From Pseudomonas alkylphenolica (GTDB lineage: Bacteria > Pseudomonadota > Gammaproteobacteria > Pseudomonadales > Pseudomonadaceae): a stretch of DNA of 64,000 bases. Each line of letters starts with the position of its first letter. Positions within the stretch are counted from its first letter, which is position 1. The notes under the pieces are model-generated. The model was not told where the DNA came from, made no database searches, and was given only the letters and a program-made list of their open reading frames with translations. Positions 44,970 to 53,684 of the stretch are shown in pieces. A program made the position numbers and the translations under genes. The stretch lies in contig NZ_JADUCM010000013.1 of the NCBI RefSeq assembly GCF_016009175.1, positions 62,001-126,000 of the forward strand, written 5' to 3'.

Positions 44970-45494
44970 TTACTTCTTCGCTGGGGCGGCGGCCTTGCCA
45001 GCGTTCGGATCAAGTTCCTTGGTCATGTCGGCCAGCAGTTTGTTGACCACAGGCACCGCGCTTTCCAGCTTCTGCTGGGTCAGCTGAGCCGACTGCTGGG
45101 TAACCTGAGGCATTTTTTCCAGGACTTTCTTGCCCAGTGGCGACTGGTAGAAGGCAACCAGGTCCTTGAGCTCGCTTTCGGTGAAGGTGCTGGTGTACAG
45201 CTTGACCATGTCCGGCTTCAGCTTGTTCCAGCCAATGGCCTGGTCCAGGGCGGCGTTGGCCTTGGCCTGGTAGCTGTCGAGCACGGATTTTTTCGAAGCA
45301 GGTGCCTTGGTCTGTTCAAAACGCTGGGCAAACATCTGCTGCACCTGCATGTAGACCGGGGTGCCAAGCTTGTCAGCGTGCGCCATCATGAGGAATTTTT
45401 CGGCACTGGCGTTGTGGCTGGCGGTATCGGCAAGCACCTGGCCGCTGGCGCAGACCAGCGCAACAGCGGTGCAAAGGGCGCGAAGACGGGTCAT
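44970..45494 (-). CDS. Secreted DUF2059 protein
   Basis: 174 residues from the ATG at 45494 (AAGGA upstream), with a signal peptide MTRLRALCTAVALVCASGQVLA cut before DTAS in the usual way (shown here only as its range, residues 1-22). The mature part is helical with FTESELKDLVAFYQSPLGKK, the DUF2059 signature. Predicted periplasmic, function unknown. It is the first gene of the pair with bolA and is divergent from fumC (156 bases between). Confidence 0.85.
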   Translation of the reverse strand: MTRLRALCTAVALVCASGQVLADTASHNASAEKFLMMAHADKLGTPVYMQVQQMFAQRFEQTKAPASKKSVLDSYQAKANAALDQAIGWNKLKPDMVKLYTSTFTESELKDLVAFYQSPLGKKVLEKMPQVTQQSAQLTQQKLESAVPVVNKLLADMTKELDPNAGKAAAPAKK

Positions 45495-45650
45495 CGGAAA
45501 TCCTTCATTAGACAGAGGAGGTAGTACCCCGGAGTCGAGCATTCTGCGCCGACTCGGGCACAGCACTCAAGTGGGTCGACGAGCGATGGAACCGCCGCGA
45601 CAAAAAGGGACCTAAACTGCGAATTCAGACCACAAGGGAGTGAGTGCAGC

Positions 45651-47045
45651 ATGAGCCGTATCGAAACTGACAGCCTCGGGCCGGTCGAAGTTCCTGAGCT
45701 GGCCTACTGGGGCGCGCAGACACAACGCTCGCTGATCAATTTCGCCATAGGCAAGGAACGTATGCCGCTGGCGGTCCTGCATGCCCTGGCGCTGATCAAG
45801 AAGGCCGCTGCACGGGTCAATAGCCGCAACGGAGACCTCTCGGCCGACATCGCCCGGCTGATCGAGCAAGCCGCCGATGAAGTACTCGATGGTCAGCTCG
45901 ACGACCAGTTTCCACTCGTCGTCTGGCAGACCGGCAGCGGCACCCAGAGCAACATGAACGTCAATGAAGTGATCGCCGGGCGCGCCAACGAACTGGCCGG
46001 CAAAGGCCGTGGTGGCAAGCTTCCGGTACACCCCAACGATCACGTCAACCGCTCGCAAAGCTCCAATGACTGTTTTCCCACTGCCATGCATATCGCCGCT
46101 GCACAGGCCGTCCAGCATCACCTGCTGCCAGCGATTGCCGAGCTGTCGGCCGGGTTGGCAGAGCTGTCGGCGCGCCACCAGCACCTGGTCAAGACCGGCC
46201 GCACGCATATGATGGACGCCACGCCGATCACCTTCGGCCAGGAGGTCTCGGCGTATGTGGCCCAGCTTGATTACGCCCAGCGGGCCATTCGTTCCGCACT
46301 GCCGGCAGTATGCGAACTGGCGCAGGGCGGTACTGCCGTAGGCACCGGGCTGAACGCCCCACACGGCTTTGCCGAAGCTATTGCAGCGGAGCTTGCGGCC
46401 CTCTCCGGGTTGCCTTTCGTCACCGCACCGAACAAGTTCGCCGCGCTTGCCGGGCACGAGCCGCTGACCACCCTCGCCGGCGGCCTCAAGACCCTGGCGG
46501 TGGCGCTGATGAAACTCGCCAACGACCTGCGCCTGCTCGGTTCCGGGCCGCGTGCCGGCCTTGCCGAAGTGCGCCTGCCGGCCAACGAGCCGGGCAGTTC
46601 GATCATGCCCGGCAAAGTCAACCCGACGCAGTGCGAGGCCTTGTCGATGCTGGCCTGCCAGGTGCTGGGCAACGACACCGCCATCGGCTTTGCCGCAAGC
46701 CAGGGGCACCTGCAGTTGAACGTGTTCAAGCCGGTGATCATCCACAACCTGCTGCAGTCCATCGAACTGCTCGCCGACGGCTGTCGCAACTTTCAGCAAC
46801 ACTGCGTGGCCGGTATCGAACCGGATGCCGAACAGATGGCCGCGCACCTGGAGCGTGGGCTGATGCTGGTGACCGCGCTCAACCCGCACATCGGCTACGA
46901 CAAGGCGGCAGAAATCGCCAAGAAGGCCTACAGCGAAGGCCGCACGCTACGTGAGGCGGCCTTGACCCTGGGCTACCTGACCAACGAGCAGTTCGACCAG
47001 TGGGTACGCCCGCAAGACATGCTCGAACCTGGCAAAAAGGGTTGA
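45651..47045 (+). CDS. fumC: Fumarate hydratase, class II
   Basis: 464 residues, oxygen-stable tetrameric fumarase. Active-site segments: [39 protein letters not shown] and the superfamily signature [15 protein letters not shown] with the catalytic Ser. AAGGGAG precedes the ATG. Pseudomonas usually has more than one fumarase, with FumC favoured in low iron; no iron-responsive site was identified here. The stop lies two bases from the stop of the convergent EamA gene. Confidence 0.96.
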   Translation: MSRIETDSLGPVEVPELAYWGAQTQRSLINFAIGKERMPLAVLHALALIKKAAARVNSRNGDLSADIARLIEQAADEVLDGQLDDQFPLVVWQTGSGTQSNMNVNEVIAGRANELAGKGRGGKLPVHPNDHVNRSQSSNDCFPTAMHIAAAQAVQHHLLPAIAELSAGLAELSARHQHLVKTGRTHMMDATPITFGQEVSAYVAQLDYAQRAIRSALPAVCELAQGGTAVGTGLNAPHGFAEAIAAELAALSGLPFVTAPNKFAALAGHEPLTTLAGGLKTLAVALMKLANDLRLLGSGPRAGLAEVRLPANEPGSSIMPGKVNPTQCEALSMLACQVLGNDTAIGFAASQGHLQLNVFKPVIIHNLLQSIELLADGCRNFQQHCVAGIEPDAEQMAAHLERGLMLVTALNPHIGYDKAAEIAKKAYSEGRTLREAALTLGYLTNEQFDQWVRPQDMLEPGKKG

Positions 47046-47047
47046 GT

Positions 47048-48004
47048 TCACCGGGCCAGGCGTACGCGCCTGGCCCGCCAGCCGGCCATGATCGAAGGGC
47101 CCAGTGCGGTCAGCGCCGAACCCAGCACCACCACCAGCGCGCCGATATAGCCCAGCGTGTTGATCTGCTCGGCGTGCACATAGTCAGGCCAGAACCAGGC
47201 GGCCAGGGCGACCGCAACAAAAGTAATCAACGGGGTGACCGCCAGGGTCGCACTGACCTTGGATGCTTCCCAGTGCGCCAGCGCCTCGGCAAACGCACCG
47301 TAGGCCACCAGGGTGTTGAGGCAGCAGGCGAGCAACAGCCAGCCTTGCAGCGGACTCAACTGCAGCGCTTCCAGCGGGTGCACCCAGGGCGTGAGCAGTA
47401 CCGCGCAGCACAGGTAGATCACCATCATCACCTGCATCGAATTCCACACCGTCAGCAACTGCTTCTGGCTCAGGGCGTAGAACACCCAGATGGTGGTAGC
47501 CAGAATGATGGTCAGCACACCGGTGGTGTAAACGCTCAAGGAGGTCAGCAGTTCTTCCAGGCGCTGGTTGAAAAACAGCCCGAAGCCCATCAGCAGGATC
47601 AGCAGACCCATCCCTTGCCCAAGGCTGAAGCGCTCCTTGAACAGGAACACGCTGGCGACCAGCAACAACACCGGCCCCAGTTGCACGACCAGTTGCGCCG
47701 TGCCGGGGCTGAGCAGGTTCAGGCCCATCAGGTACAGCACGTAGTTGCCGACCAGGCCGCCGGTGGCCAATGCCACAAGTGCCAGGCCCTTGCGCCCGAG
47801 CCGGGCGAACGACGGCAGGCGCCTGCTCGCGGCCAGCCAGGCGAACAGCAAGCCACCGGAGACCATCAGGCGAAACCAGGTCACAGTGATCGGGTCCATC
47901 ACCTGCAGCACCTGTTTCAGCTTGATCGGCAGGATGCCCCAGAGCAGCGCGGTCAATAGCGAAAGACAAAGGCCATAGACCCAGCGTCCGGAAGAAATAT
48001 GCAT
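47048..48004 (-). CDS. EamA/DMT-family membrane transporter
   Basis: 318 residues with ten hydrophobic segments in two repeats of five, typical of the drug/metabolite transporter superfamily (RarD/EamA type): LLTALLWGILPIKLKQVL at the start, ending with the basic GWRARRVRLAR tail. GAGG precedes the ATG. Substrate unknown, often amino acids or metabolites. Convergent with fumC; a REP-like element lies in its upstream region. Confidence 0.87.
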   Translation of the reverse strand: MHISSGRWVYGLCLSLLTALLWGILPIKLKQVLQVMDPITVTWFRLMVSGGLLFAWLAASRRLPSFARLGRKGLALVALATGGLVGNYVLYLMGLNLLSPGTAQLVVQLGPVLLLVASVFLFKERFSLGQGMGLLILLMGFGLFFNQRLEELLTSLSVYTTGVLTIILATTIWVFYALSQKQLLTVWNSMQVMMVIYLCCAVLLTPWVHPLEALQLSPLQGWLLLACCLNTLVAYGAFAEALAHWEASKVSATLAVTPLITFVAVALAAWFWPDYVHAEQINTLGYIGALVVVLGSALTALGPSIMAGWRARRVRLAR

Positions 48005-48136
48005 ACCAGCCTCGATAGCCCTATGGTGGGGGGAGACTGGATTCTACGGGGTGGGCGTGGCGGGCCGACAGATACAATTGAGGAAAAGATTTCAGTAGTT
48101 CATTCCCTGAATTCCTATCTCAGCGTGTTAACACAG

Positions 48137-48204
48137 CGCCTGTAGGAGCCAGGCTTGCCGGCGAAACAGACGTTCTTCGCGGGCAAGCCTCGCTCCTACA
48201 GGCG
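48137..48204. repeat. REP-like palindromic element
   Basis: CGCCTGTAGGAGC (48137-48149) and GCTCCTACAGGCG (48192-48204) are perfect inverted arms; the inner parts (AGGCTTGCCGGCGAA and TTCGCGGGCAAGCCT) are also near-symmetric. The right half, TTCGCGGGCAAGCC...GCTCCTACAGG, matches the P. putida REP consensus as I remember it. Two units in opposite orientation stand between pap and the EamA gene. Confidence 0.85.
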
Positions 48205-48209
48205 AAGCA

Positions 48210-49703
48210 CTACTTTTTGTCTTTCTTGAACGCCGCTTCCAGGGCATCGTTGATGGTGCGCAGCACCTTGACCCGGGCCCAGCGCTTGTCGTTGGCTTCC
48301 ACCAGGGTCCAGGGTGCAATCTCGGTGCTGGTGCGGTCGACCATGTCGCCCACCGCTTGCGCGTAATCGCCCCATTTTTCGCGATTGCGCCAGTCTTCCT
48401 CAGTGATTTTGAAGCGCTTGAACGGGATCTGCTCACGCTCCTGAAAACGTTCCAGCTGGGTCTGCTGATCGATCGACAACCAGAACTTCACCAGCACCAC
48501 GCCGGCACTGGTCAACTGCTCTTCGAAATCGTTGATCTCGCCATAGGCGCGCATCCAGTCGGCCTGCGTGCAGAAACCTTCCACGCGCTCGACCAGCACC
48601 CGCCCGTACCACGAGCGGTCGAACACGGTGAACTTGCCGCGCGCCGGCACATGCCGCCAAAACCGCCACAGATACGGTTGTGCACGCTCTTCTTCGGTGG
48701 GTGCGGCAATCGGCACGATGCGGTACTGGCGCGGGTCCAGTGCTGCCGCCACGCGGCGGATGGCGCCACCCTTGCCGGCAGCGTCGTTGCCTTCGAACAC
48801 GGCAACAAGTGCGTGGCGGCGCATGCGTTTGTCACGCAGCAATCCGGCCAGGCGTGCCTGCTCGGTGATCAGCTGTTCCTGGTAGTCGTTTTTGTCCAGG
48901 CGCAGGCTCATGTCCAGACTGTCGAGCAAGCTGCGCTGATCGATGGCCCGGCCCAGTGGGGCGATGTTGGCCTGGTGCACCGGCCCATGCTGGGCCTTGA
49001 GCGCGGCCTGCAGGCCCTCAAGCAAAATACGCCCGACCGCCAGGCTGCGGTAATGCGGATCAACCCCTTCGATCACATGCCAGGGCGCATAGTCACGGCT
49101 GGTCTGGCGCAGTACCCGCTCGCCGAAGCGCACAAAGCGGTCATAGGTTTCCGACTGCTGCCAGTCCAGCGGGCTGATCCGCCAGCTGTGCAACGGGTCG
49201 TCCTTGAGCGCCTTGAGTCGGGCCTTCATCTGTTTTTTCGACAGATGGAACCAGAACTTGATGATCAGCGCGCCTTCATCGCAGAGCATTTCTTCGAGGC
49301 GCTCGGCACCGCGAATGGCCTGGTCGAGCACGGCGTCCTTGAACTGGCCATGCACCCGCCCCTGCAGCATCTGGCTGTACCAGTTGCCGAAAAACACGCC
49401 GATCCGCCCTTTCGCCGGCAGCGCACGCCAGTAACGCCAGGCCGGTGGCCGGGCCAGTTCTTCGTCAGTCTGCTGATCGAAAGTACGCACTTCGATCAGG
49501 CGCGGGTCCATCCACTCGTTAAGCAGCTTGACCGTCTCGCCCTTGCCGGCGCCTTCAATGCCGTTGATCAGCACGATCACCGGAAAGCGCGCCTGTTGCT
49601 TGAGCTCGAACTGCGCCTCGAGCAAGGCCTCGCGCAACGCCGGTACTTCGGCGTCGTAGGTTTCTTTGTCGATGGCGTGACCAATTTCAGCGGATTCGAA
49701 CAT
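48210..49703 (-). CDS. pap: Polyphosphate:AMP phosphotransferase (class II PPK2, two-domain)
   Basis: 497 residues with two PPK2 domains. Both keep a P-loop (GIEGAGKGE near 48 and GNDAAGKGG near 306), but only the second has the DRSWYGR Walker B/lid signature; the first has FGNWYSQ there. Class II PPK2 enzymes use polyphosphate to make ADP from AMP, and the C-terminal domain is the active one. The sequence shows this split directly. GGGAG precedes the ATG. The gene is divergent from mnmC, 95 bases apart. Confidence 0.93.
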   Translation of the reverse strand: MFESAEIGHAIDKETYDAEVPALREALLEAQFELKQQARFPVIVLINGIEGAGKGETVKLLNEWMDPRLIEVRTFDQQTDEELARPPAWRYWRALPAKGRIGVFFGNWYSQMLQGRVHGQFKDAVLDQAIRGAERLEEMLCDEGALIIKFWFHLSKKQMKARLKALKDDPLHSWRISPLDWQQSETYDRFVRFGERVLRQTSRDYAPWHVIEGVDPHYRSLAVGRILLEGLQAALKAQHGPVHQANIAPLGRAIDQRSLLDSLDMSLRLDKNDYQEQLITEQARLAGLLRDKRMRRHALVAVFEGNDAAGKGGAIRRVAAALDPRQYRIVPIAAPTEEERAQPYLWRFWRHVPARGKFTVFDRSWYGRVLVERVEGFCTQADWMRAYGEINDFEEQLTSAGVVLVKFWLSIDQQTQLERFQEREQIPFKRFKITEEDWRNREKWGDYAQAVGDMVDRTSTEIAPWTLVEANDKRWARVKVLRTINDALEAAFKKDKK

Positions 49704-49798
49704 ACCAGGCTCCCTACATGGATAAGCAAGACTAGCGGATCCGGGTAGTCTTTGTCCGGGTAAGCTAAAATGCCGCTCTAGACATGCCTGAGCCGACC

Positions 49799-51790
49799 AT
49801 GACCGACGTTACCCACTACGCCCAGATCGACTGGGACGACCAGGGCCGCCCCCACTCACGCCAGTTCGATGACATCTACTTTTCCAAGGACCAGAGCCTG
49901 GAAGAGACCCGTCATGTGTTCATCGACCAGAACGACTTGCGCCAGCGTTTCAGCGCGATGGTACCCGACCAGTGCCTGGTGATCGGTGAAACCGGTTTCG
50001 GTACCGGGTTGAATTTCTTTTGCGCCTGGCAGTTATTCAGCGAATGCGCCCCCCCTGATGCCCGCCTGCATTTCGTCAGCGTTGAAAAGTACCCGCTCAG
50101 CCACGCCGACCTGACTCGCGCCCTGGCCCTTTGGCCGGAGCTGGCGCCCTTCAGTGCGCCACTGCTGGAACAGTACGTCGCCGTACACGAAGGCTTTCAG
50201 AACTTTGTCTTCGACCAGGGCCGGGTACGGCTGACCCTGATGATCGGTGATGCCCTGGAGCAGCTGCCGCAACTGGATGCCGAAGTCGATGCCTGGTTCC
50301 TCGACGGTTTTGCCCCGGCAAAAAACCCGCAGATGTGGACCCCTGAGCTGTTCACCCAGATCGGCCGCCTTTCGTCCGCCACTGCCACCCTGGGTACATT
50401 CACCAGCACCGGCTGGGTGCGTCGCGGGCTGATCGCGGTGGGCTTCGAGATGAAGCGCATTCCCGGAATCGGCAAGAAGTGGGAGGTGTTGCGCGGGGTC
50501 TTTCGTGGCGTCCCCGAAACCCCTGAAGCGCCGCCCGCCGTCGCGCCCTGGTTCGCCCGCCCTGCTGCCCTGCCCGGCCCGCGTAAAGCGCTGGTCATCG
50601 GTGCCGGCCTGGCCGGTTGCGCGACGGCGGCAAGCCTGGCCGCCCGCGGCTGGCAGGTCAGCGTGCTGGAACGCCACGCCACGCCGGCGGCCGAAGCATC
50701 AGGTAACCCGCAGGGCGTGCTCTACCTGAAACTCTCGGCCCACGGCACGGCGTTGTCGCGCCTGATCCTCAGCGGCTTCGGCTACACCCGCCGCCTGCTC
50801 GAACGCCTGCAACGCGGCCGCGACTGGGACAGTTGCGGTGTGTTGCAACTGGCCTTCGATGCCAAGGAAGCCCAACGCCAGGCGGTGCTCGCCGACGCCT
50901 TCAACCCGCAACTGCTGCTCCCGCTGCAGCGGGAGCAGGCCGAAGCGGTGGCGGGCGTGAGCCTGGCCAGTGGCGGTTTGTACTACCCGGAAGCGGGCTG
51001 GGTGCATCCGCCGGCCCTGTGCCAGGTACAGCTGCAACACCCGAACATCACCTTGCTCACTCATCATCAGGTGCTGGAGTTGCGCAAGGTCGACGGCCAG
51101 TGGCAGGCCTGGGAAAGCGAGAAATTCCTCGACAGCGCGCCGCTGGTAGTACTGGCGACCGCTGCCGAAATCCAGCGATTCGAGCCCTGTGCCACCCTGC
51201 CGCTCAAGCGTATCCGCGGCCAGATCACCCGGCTACCGGTGACCGCCAACAGCCAGGCACTCGCCACCGTGGTTTGCGCCGACGGCTACGTCGCGCCGGT
51301 GCGCAATGGCGAACACACCCTGGGGGCCAGCTTCGATTTTCACAGCGTCGATCTTGCCCCCACCACCGGCGAGCACATTGGCAACTTGCGCCTGCTGGAA
51401 GAAATCTCCAGCGATCTGGCCGAGCGCCTGGGCGCCCACCAACTTGACCCCCACACCCTGCAGGGCCGGGCGGCGTTTCGCTGTACCAGCCCCGACTACC
51501 TGCCCATTGTCGGGCCGCTGGCAGACCAGCAGGCGTTCAACCACCAGTACGCGGTATTGGCCAAGGACGCCCGCCAGGTGCCAGATACCCCCTGCCCTTG
51601 GCTCGAAGGCCTGTACATCAACAGCGGCCATGGCTCACGCGGGCTCATCACGGCACCGCTGTCGGGCGAACTGATTGCCGCCTGGGCCGACAACGCACCG
51701 ATGCCAGTACCGCGCAGTGTTGCCGAAGCCTGCCACCCGAATCGCTTCATGCTGCGCGAACTGATACGCGGCAAAAGCAAGCGAGGCTAA
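49799..51790 (+). CDS. mnmC: Bifunctional tRNA mnm5s2U34 methyltransferase / cmnm5s2U34 oxidase
   Basis: 663 residues. The N-terminal half is a SAM-methyltransferase (VIGETGFGTGLNFFCAW and FLDGFAPAKNPQMW); the C-terminal half is an FAD oxidase with ALVIGAGLAGCATAASLA near 265 and GHGSRGLITAPL at the FAD end. It turns cmnm5s2U34 into mnm5s2U34 in tRNA. Two close starts exist: ATG 49784 and ATG 49799; neither has a strong ribosome site, and the second gives the usual short lead before HYAQIDWDDQG. The osmoprotectant genes begin 103 bases downstream. Confidence 0.93.
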   Translation: MTDVTHYAQIDWDDQGRPHSRQFDDIYFSKDQSLEETRHVFIDQNDLRQRFSAMVPDQCLVIGETGFGTGLNFFCAWQLFSECAPPDARLHFVSVEKYPLSHADLTRALALWPELAPFSAPLLEQYVAVHEGFQNFVFDQGRVRLTLMIGDALEQLPQLDAEVDAWFLDGFAPAKNPQMWTPELFTQIGRLSSATATLGTFTSTGWVRRGLIAVGFEMKRIPGIGKKWEVLRGVFRGVPETPEAPPAVAPWFARPAALPGPRKALVIGAGLAGCATAASLAARGWQVSVLERHATPAAEASGNPQGVLYLKLSAHGTALSRLILSGFGYTRRLLERLQRGRDWDSCGVLQLAFDAKEAQRQAVLADAFNPQLLLPLQREQAEAVAGVSLASGGLYYPEAGWVHPPALCQVQLQHPNITLLTHHQVLELRKVDGQWQAWESEKFLDSAPLVVLATAAEIQRFEPCATLPLKRIRGQITRLPVTANSQALATVVCADGYVAPVRNGEHTLGASFDFHSVDLAPTTGEHIGNLRLLEEISSDLAERLGAHQLDPHTLQGRAAFRCTSPDYLPIVGPLADQQAFNHQYAVLAKDARQVPDTPCPWLEGLYINSGHGSRGLITAPLSGELIAAWADNAPMPVPRSVAEACHPNRFMLRELIRGKSKRG

Positions 51791-51845
51791 GCGCTTATAA
51801 CCGATCGTTCTAAAACTCTCGCTATCCGCACCGGTCAGTTTCAAT

Positions 51846-51863
51846 GTGCCCGCGTTTGGGCAC
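51846..51863 (+). other. Hairpin in the leader of the NAGGN gene cluster
   Basis: GTGCCC-GCGTTT-GGGCAC is a 6-bp stem 31 bases before the asparagine-synthase-like gene. T-run absent. Upstream, TATAAC in the 103-bp gap could be a -10 box. It may influence the osmotically controlled cluster. Confidence 0.35.
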
Positions 51864-51893
51864 CTTCCCCAACGGCAAAACCGGTAAGGACTT

Positions 51894-53681
51894 ATGTGCG
51901 GATTAGCTGGAGAGTTTCGTTTCACCCCCATTGCCCATTCACCACGCCCGGCGGATCTCGCCGCGGTCGAGCGAATGACCCATCACCTGGCGCCTCGCGG
52001 TCCCGATGCCTGGGGCTTCCATAGCCAGGGCCCGATTGCCCTGGGCCATCGCCGCCTGAAGATCATGGACCTGTCCGACGGCTCGGCACAGCCGATGATC
52101 GACAACCAACTGGGCCTGTCACTGGCCTTCAACGGTGCCATCTACAACTTTCCGGAGCTGCGCAGCGAGCTGGAGAACCTCGGCTATGCCTTCTATTCGG
52201 ATGGCGATACCGAGGTGCTGCTCAAGGGCTACCACGCCTGGGGCGCCGACCTGCTGCCACGCCTGAACGGCATGTTCGCCCTGGCGATCTGGGAGCGCGA
52301 CAGCCAACAGCTGTTCCTCGCCCGCGACCGCCTGGGGGTCAAGCCGCTGTACCTGTCGCGCAGCGGCGAACGCCTGCGCTTTGCGTCGAGCCTGCCGGCG
52401 CTGCTAAAGGGTGGCGACATCAACCCGGTGCTCGACCCGGTGGCGCTCAACCACTACCTCAACTTTCATGCCGTGGTTCCGGCACCGCGCACCCTGCTGG
52501 CCAACATCGAGAAGCTGCCGCCGGCCACCTGGATGCGCGTCGATGCCCAGGGCCGTGTCGAGCAACAGGTGTGGTGGCAACTGCATTACGGCCCGCGCAC
52601 CGATGAGCAGGACCTGACCCTGGAAGACTGGCGCGACCGCGTGCTCGACAGCACTCGTGAGGCGGTAGCCATCCGCCAACGGGCAGCGGTGGACGTCGGC
52701 GTGCTGCTGTCCGGCGGCGTCGACTCCAGCTTGCTGGTCGGCCTGCTGCGCGAAGTTGGCGTCGACGACCTGTCGACCTTTTCCATCGGTTTCGAAGATG
52801 CCGGTGGCGAACGCGGCGACGAGTTCCAGTACTCCGACCTGATCGCCCGCCACTACGGCACCCGCCATCACCAGCTGCGCATCGACGAGCGCGAAATCAT
52901 CGAACAATTGCCAGCGGCGTTCCGCGCCATGAGCGAGCCGATGGTCAGCCACGACTGCATTGCCTTCTACCTGCTGTCGCGCGAGGTGGCCAAGCATTGC
53001 AAGGTGGTGCAAAGCGGCCAGGGCGCGGATGAATTGTTCGCCGGTTATCACTGGTACCCGCAAGTCGATGGCGCTCAGCAACCTTACGCCGCTTACCGCG
53101 AGGCCTTCTTCGACCGCAGTTTCGACGACTACGCGGCCACCGTGCAGCAACCCTGGCGCCTCGACCACGACGCCGCCGGTGATTTTGTCCGCAGGCATTT
53201 CGACCAACCGGGCGCCAGCGCAGCGGTGGACAAAGCCTTGCGCCTGGACAGCACGGTGATGCTGGTCGACGACCCGGTCAAACGCGTCGACAACATGACC
53301 ATGGCCTGGGGCCTGGAGGCGCGCACGCCGTTCCTTGACTACCGCCTGGTGGAGCTGTCGGCGCGTGTTCCGGCGCGCTTCAAGCTGCCCGACGGCGGCA
53401 AGCAGGTGCTCAAGGAAGCCGCGCGCCTGGTGATTCCCGCTGAAGTGATCGATCGCAAGAAAGGCTACTTCCCGGTGCCTGGCCTCAAGCACCTGCAAGG
53501 CGCCACGCTGGACTGGGTTCGTGAACTGCTGCTGGACCCCAGCCAGGACCGTGGCCTGTTCGAACCGGCCGCCCTCGACCGCCTGCTCAGCGACCCGCAT
53601 GGCCAGCTGACGCCGCTGCGCGGCTCGAAGCTCTGGCAACTGGCCGCCTTGAACCTGTGGCTCAGCGAACAAGGAATCTGA
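51894..53681 (+). CDS. asnO: N-acetylglutaminylglutamine amidotransferase (asparagine-synthase-like)
   Basis: 595 residues. The N-terminal class II glutamine amidotransferase has the nucleophile Cys2 (MCGLAGEF), RGPDAWG and FNGAIYNFPELR; the synthetase half has the PP-loop LLSGGVDSSLL, GADELFAGYHWY and LEARTPFLDYRLVE. By its partner genes it is not a true asparagine synthetase but the enzyme that amidates N-acetylglutaminylglutamine (NAGGN pathway, known from P. aeruginosa and Sinorhizobium). AAGGACTT precedes the ATG. The synthetase gene follows three bases later. Confidence 0.9.
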   Translation: MCGLAGEFRFTPIAHSPRPADLAAVERMTHHLAPRGPDAWGFHSQGPIALGHRRLKIMDLSDGSAQPMIDNQLGLSLAFNGAIYNFPELRSELENLGYAFYSDGDTEVLLKGYHAWGADLLPRLNGMFALAIWERDSQQLFLARDRLGVKPLYLSRSGERLRFASSLPALLKGGDINPVLDPVALNHYLNFHAVVPAPRTLLANIEKLPPATWMRVDAQGRVEQQVWWQLHYGPRTDEQDLTLEDWRDRVLDSTREAVAIRQRAAVDVGVLLSGGVDSSLLVGLLREVGVDDLSTFSIGFEDAGGERGDEFQYSDLIARHYGTRHHQLRIDEREIIEQLPAAFRAMSEPMVSHDCIAFYLLSREVAKHCKVVQSGQGADELFAGYHWYPQVDGAQQPYAAYREAFFDRSFDDYAATVQQPWRLDHDAAGDFVRRHFDQPGASAAVDKALRLDSTVMLVDDPVKRVDNMTMAWGLEARTPFLDYRLVELSARVPARFKLPDGGKQVLKEAARLVIPAEVIDRKKGYFPVPGLKHLQGATLDWVRELLLDPSQDRGLFEPAALDRLLSDPHGQLTPLRGSKLWQLAALNLWLSEQGI

Positions 53682-53684
53682 CCG

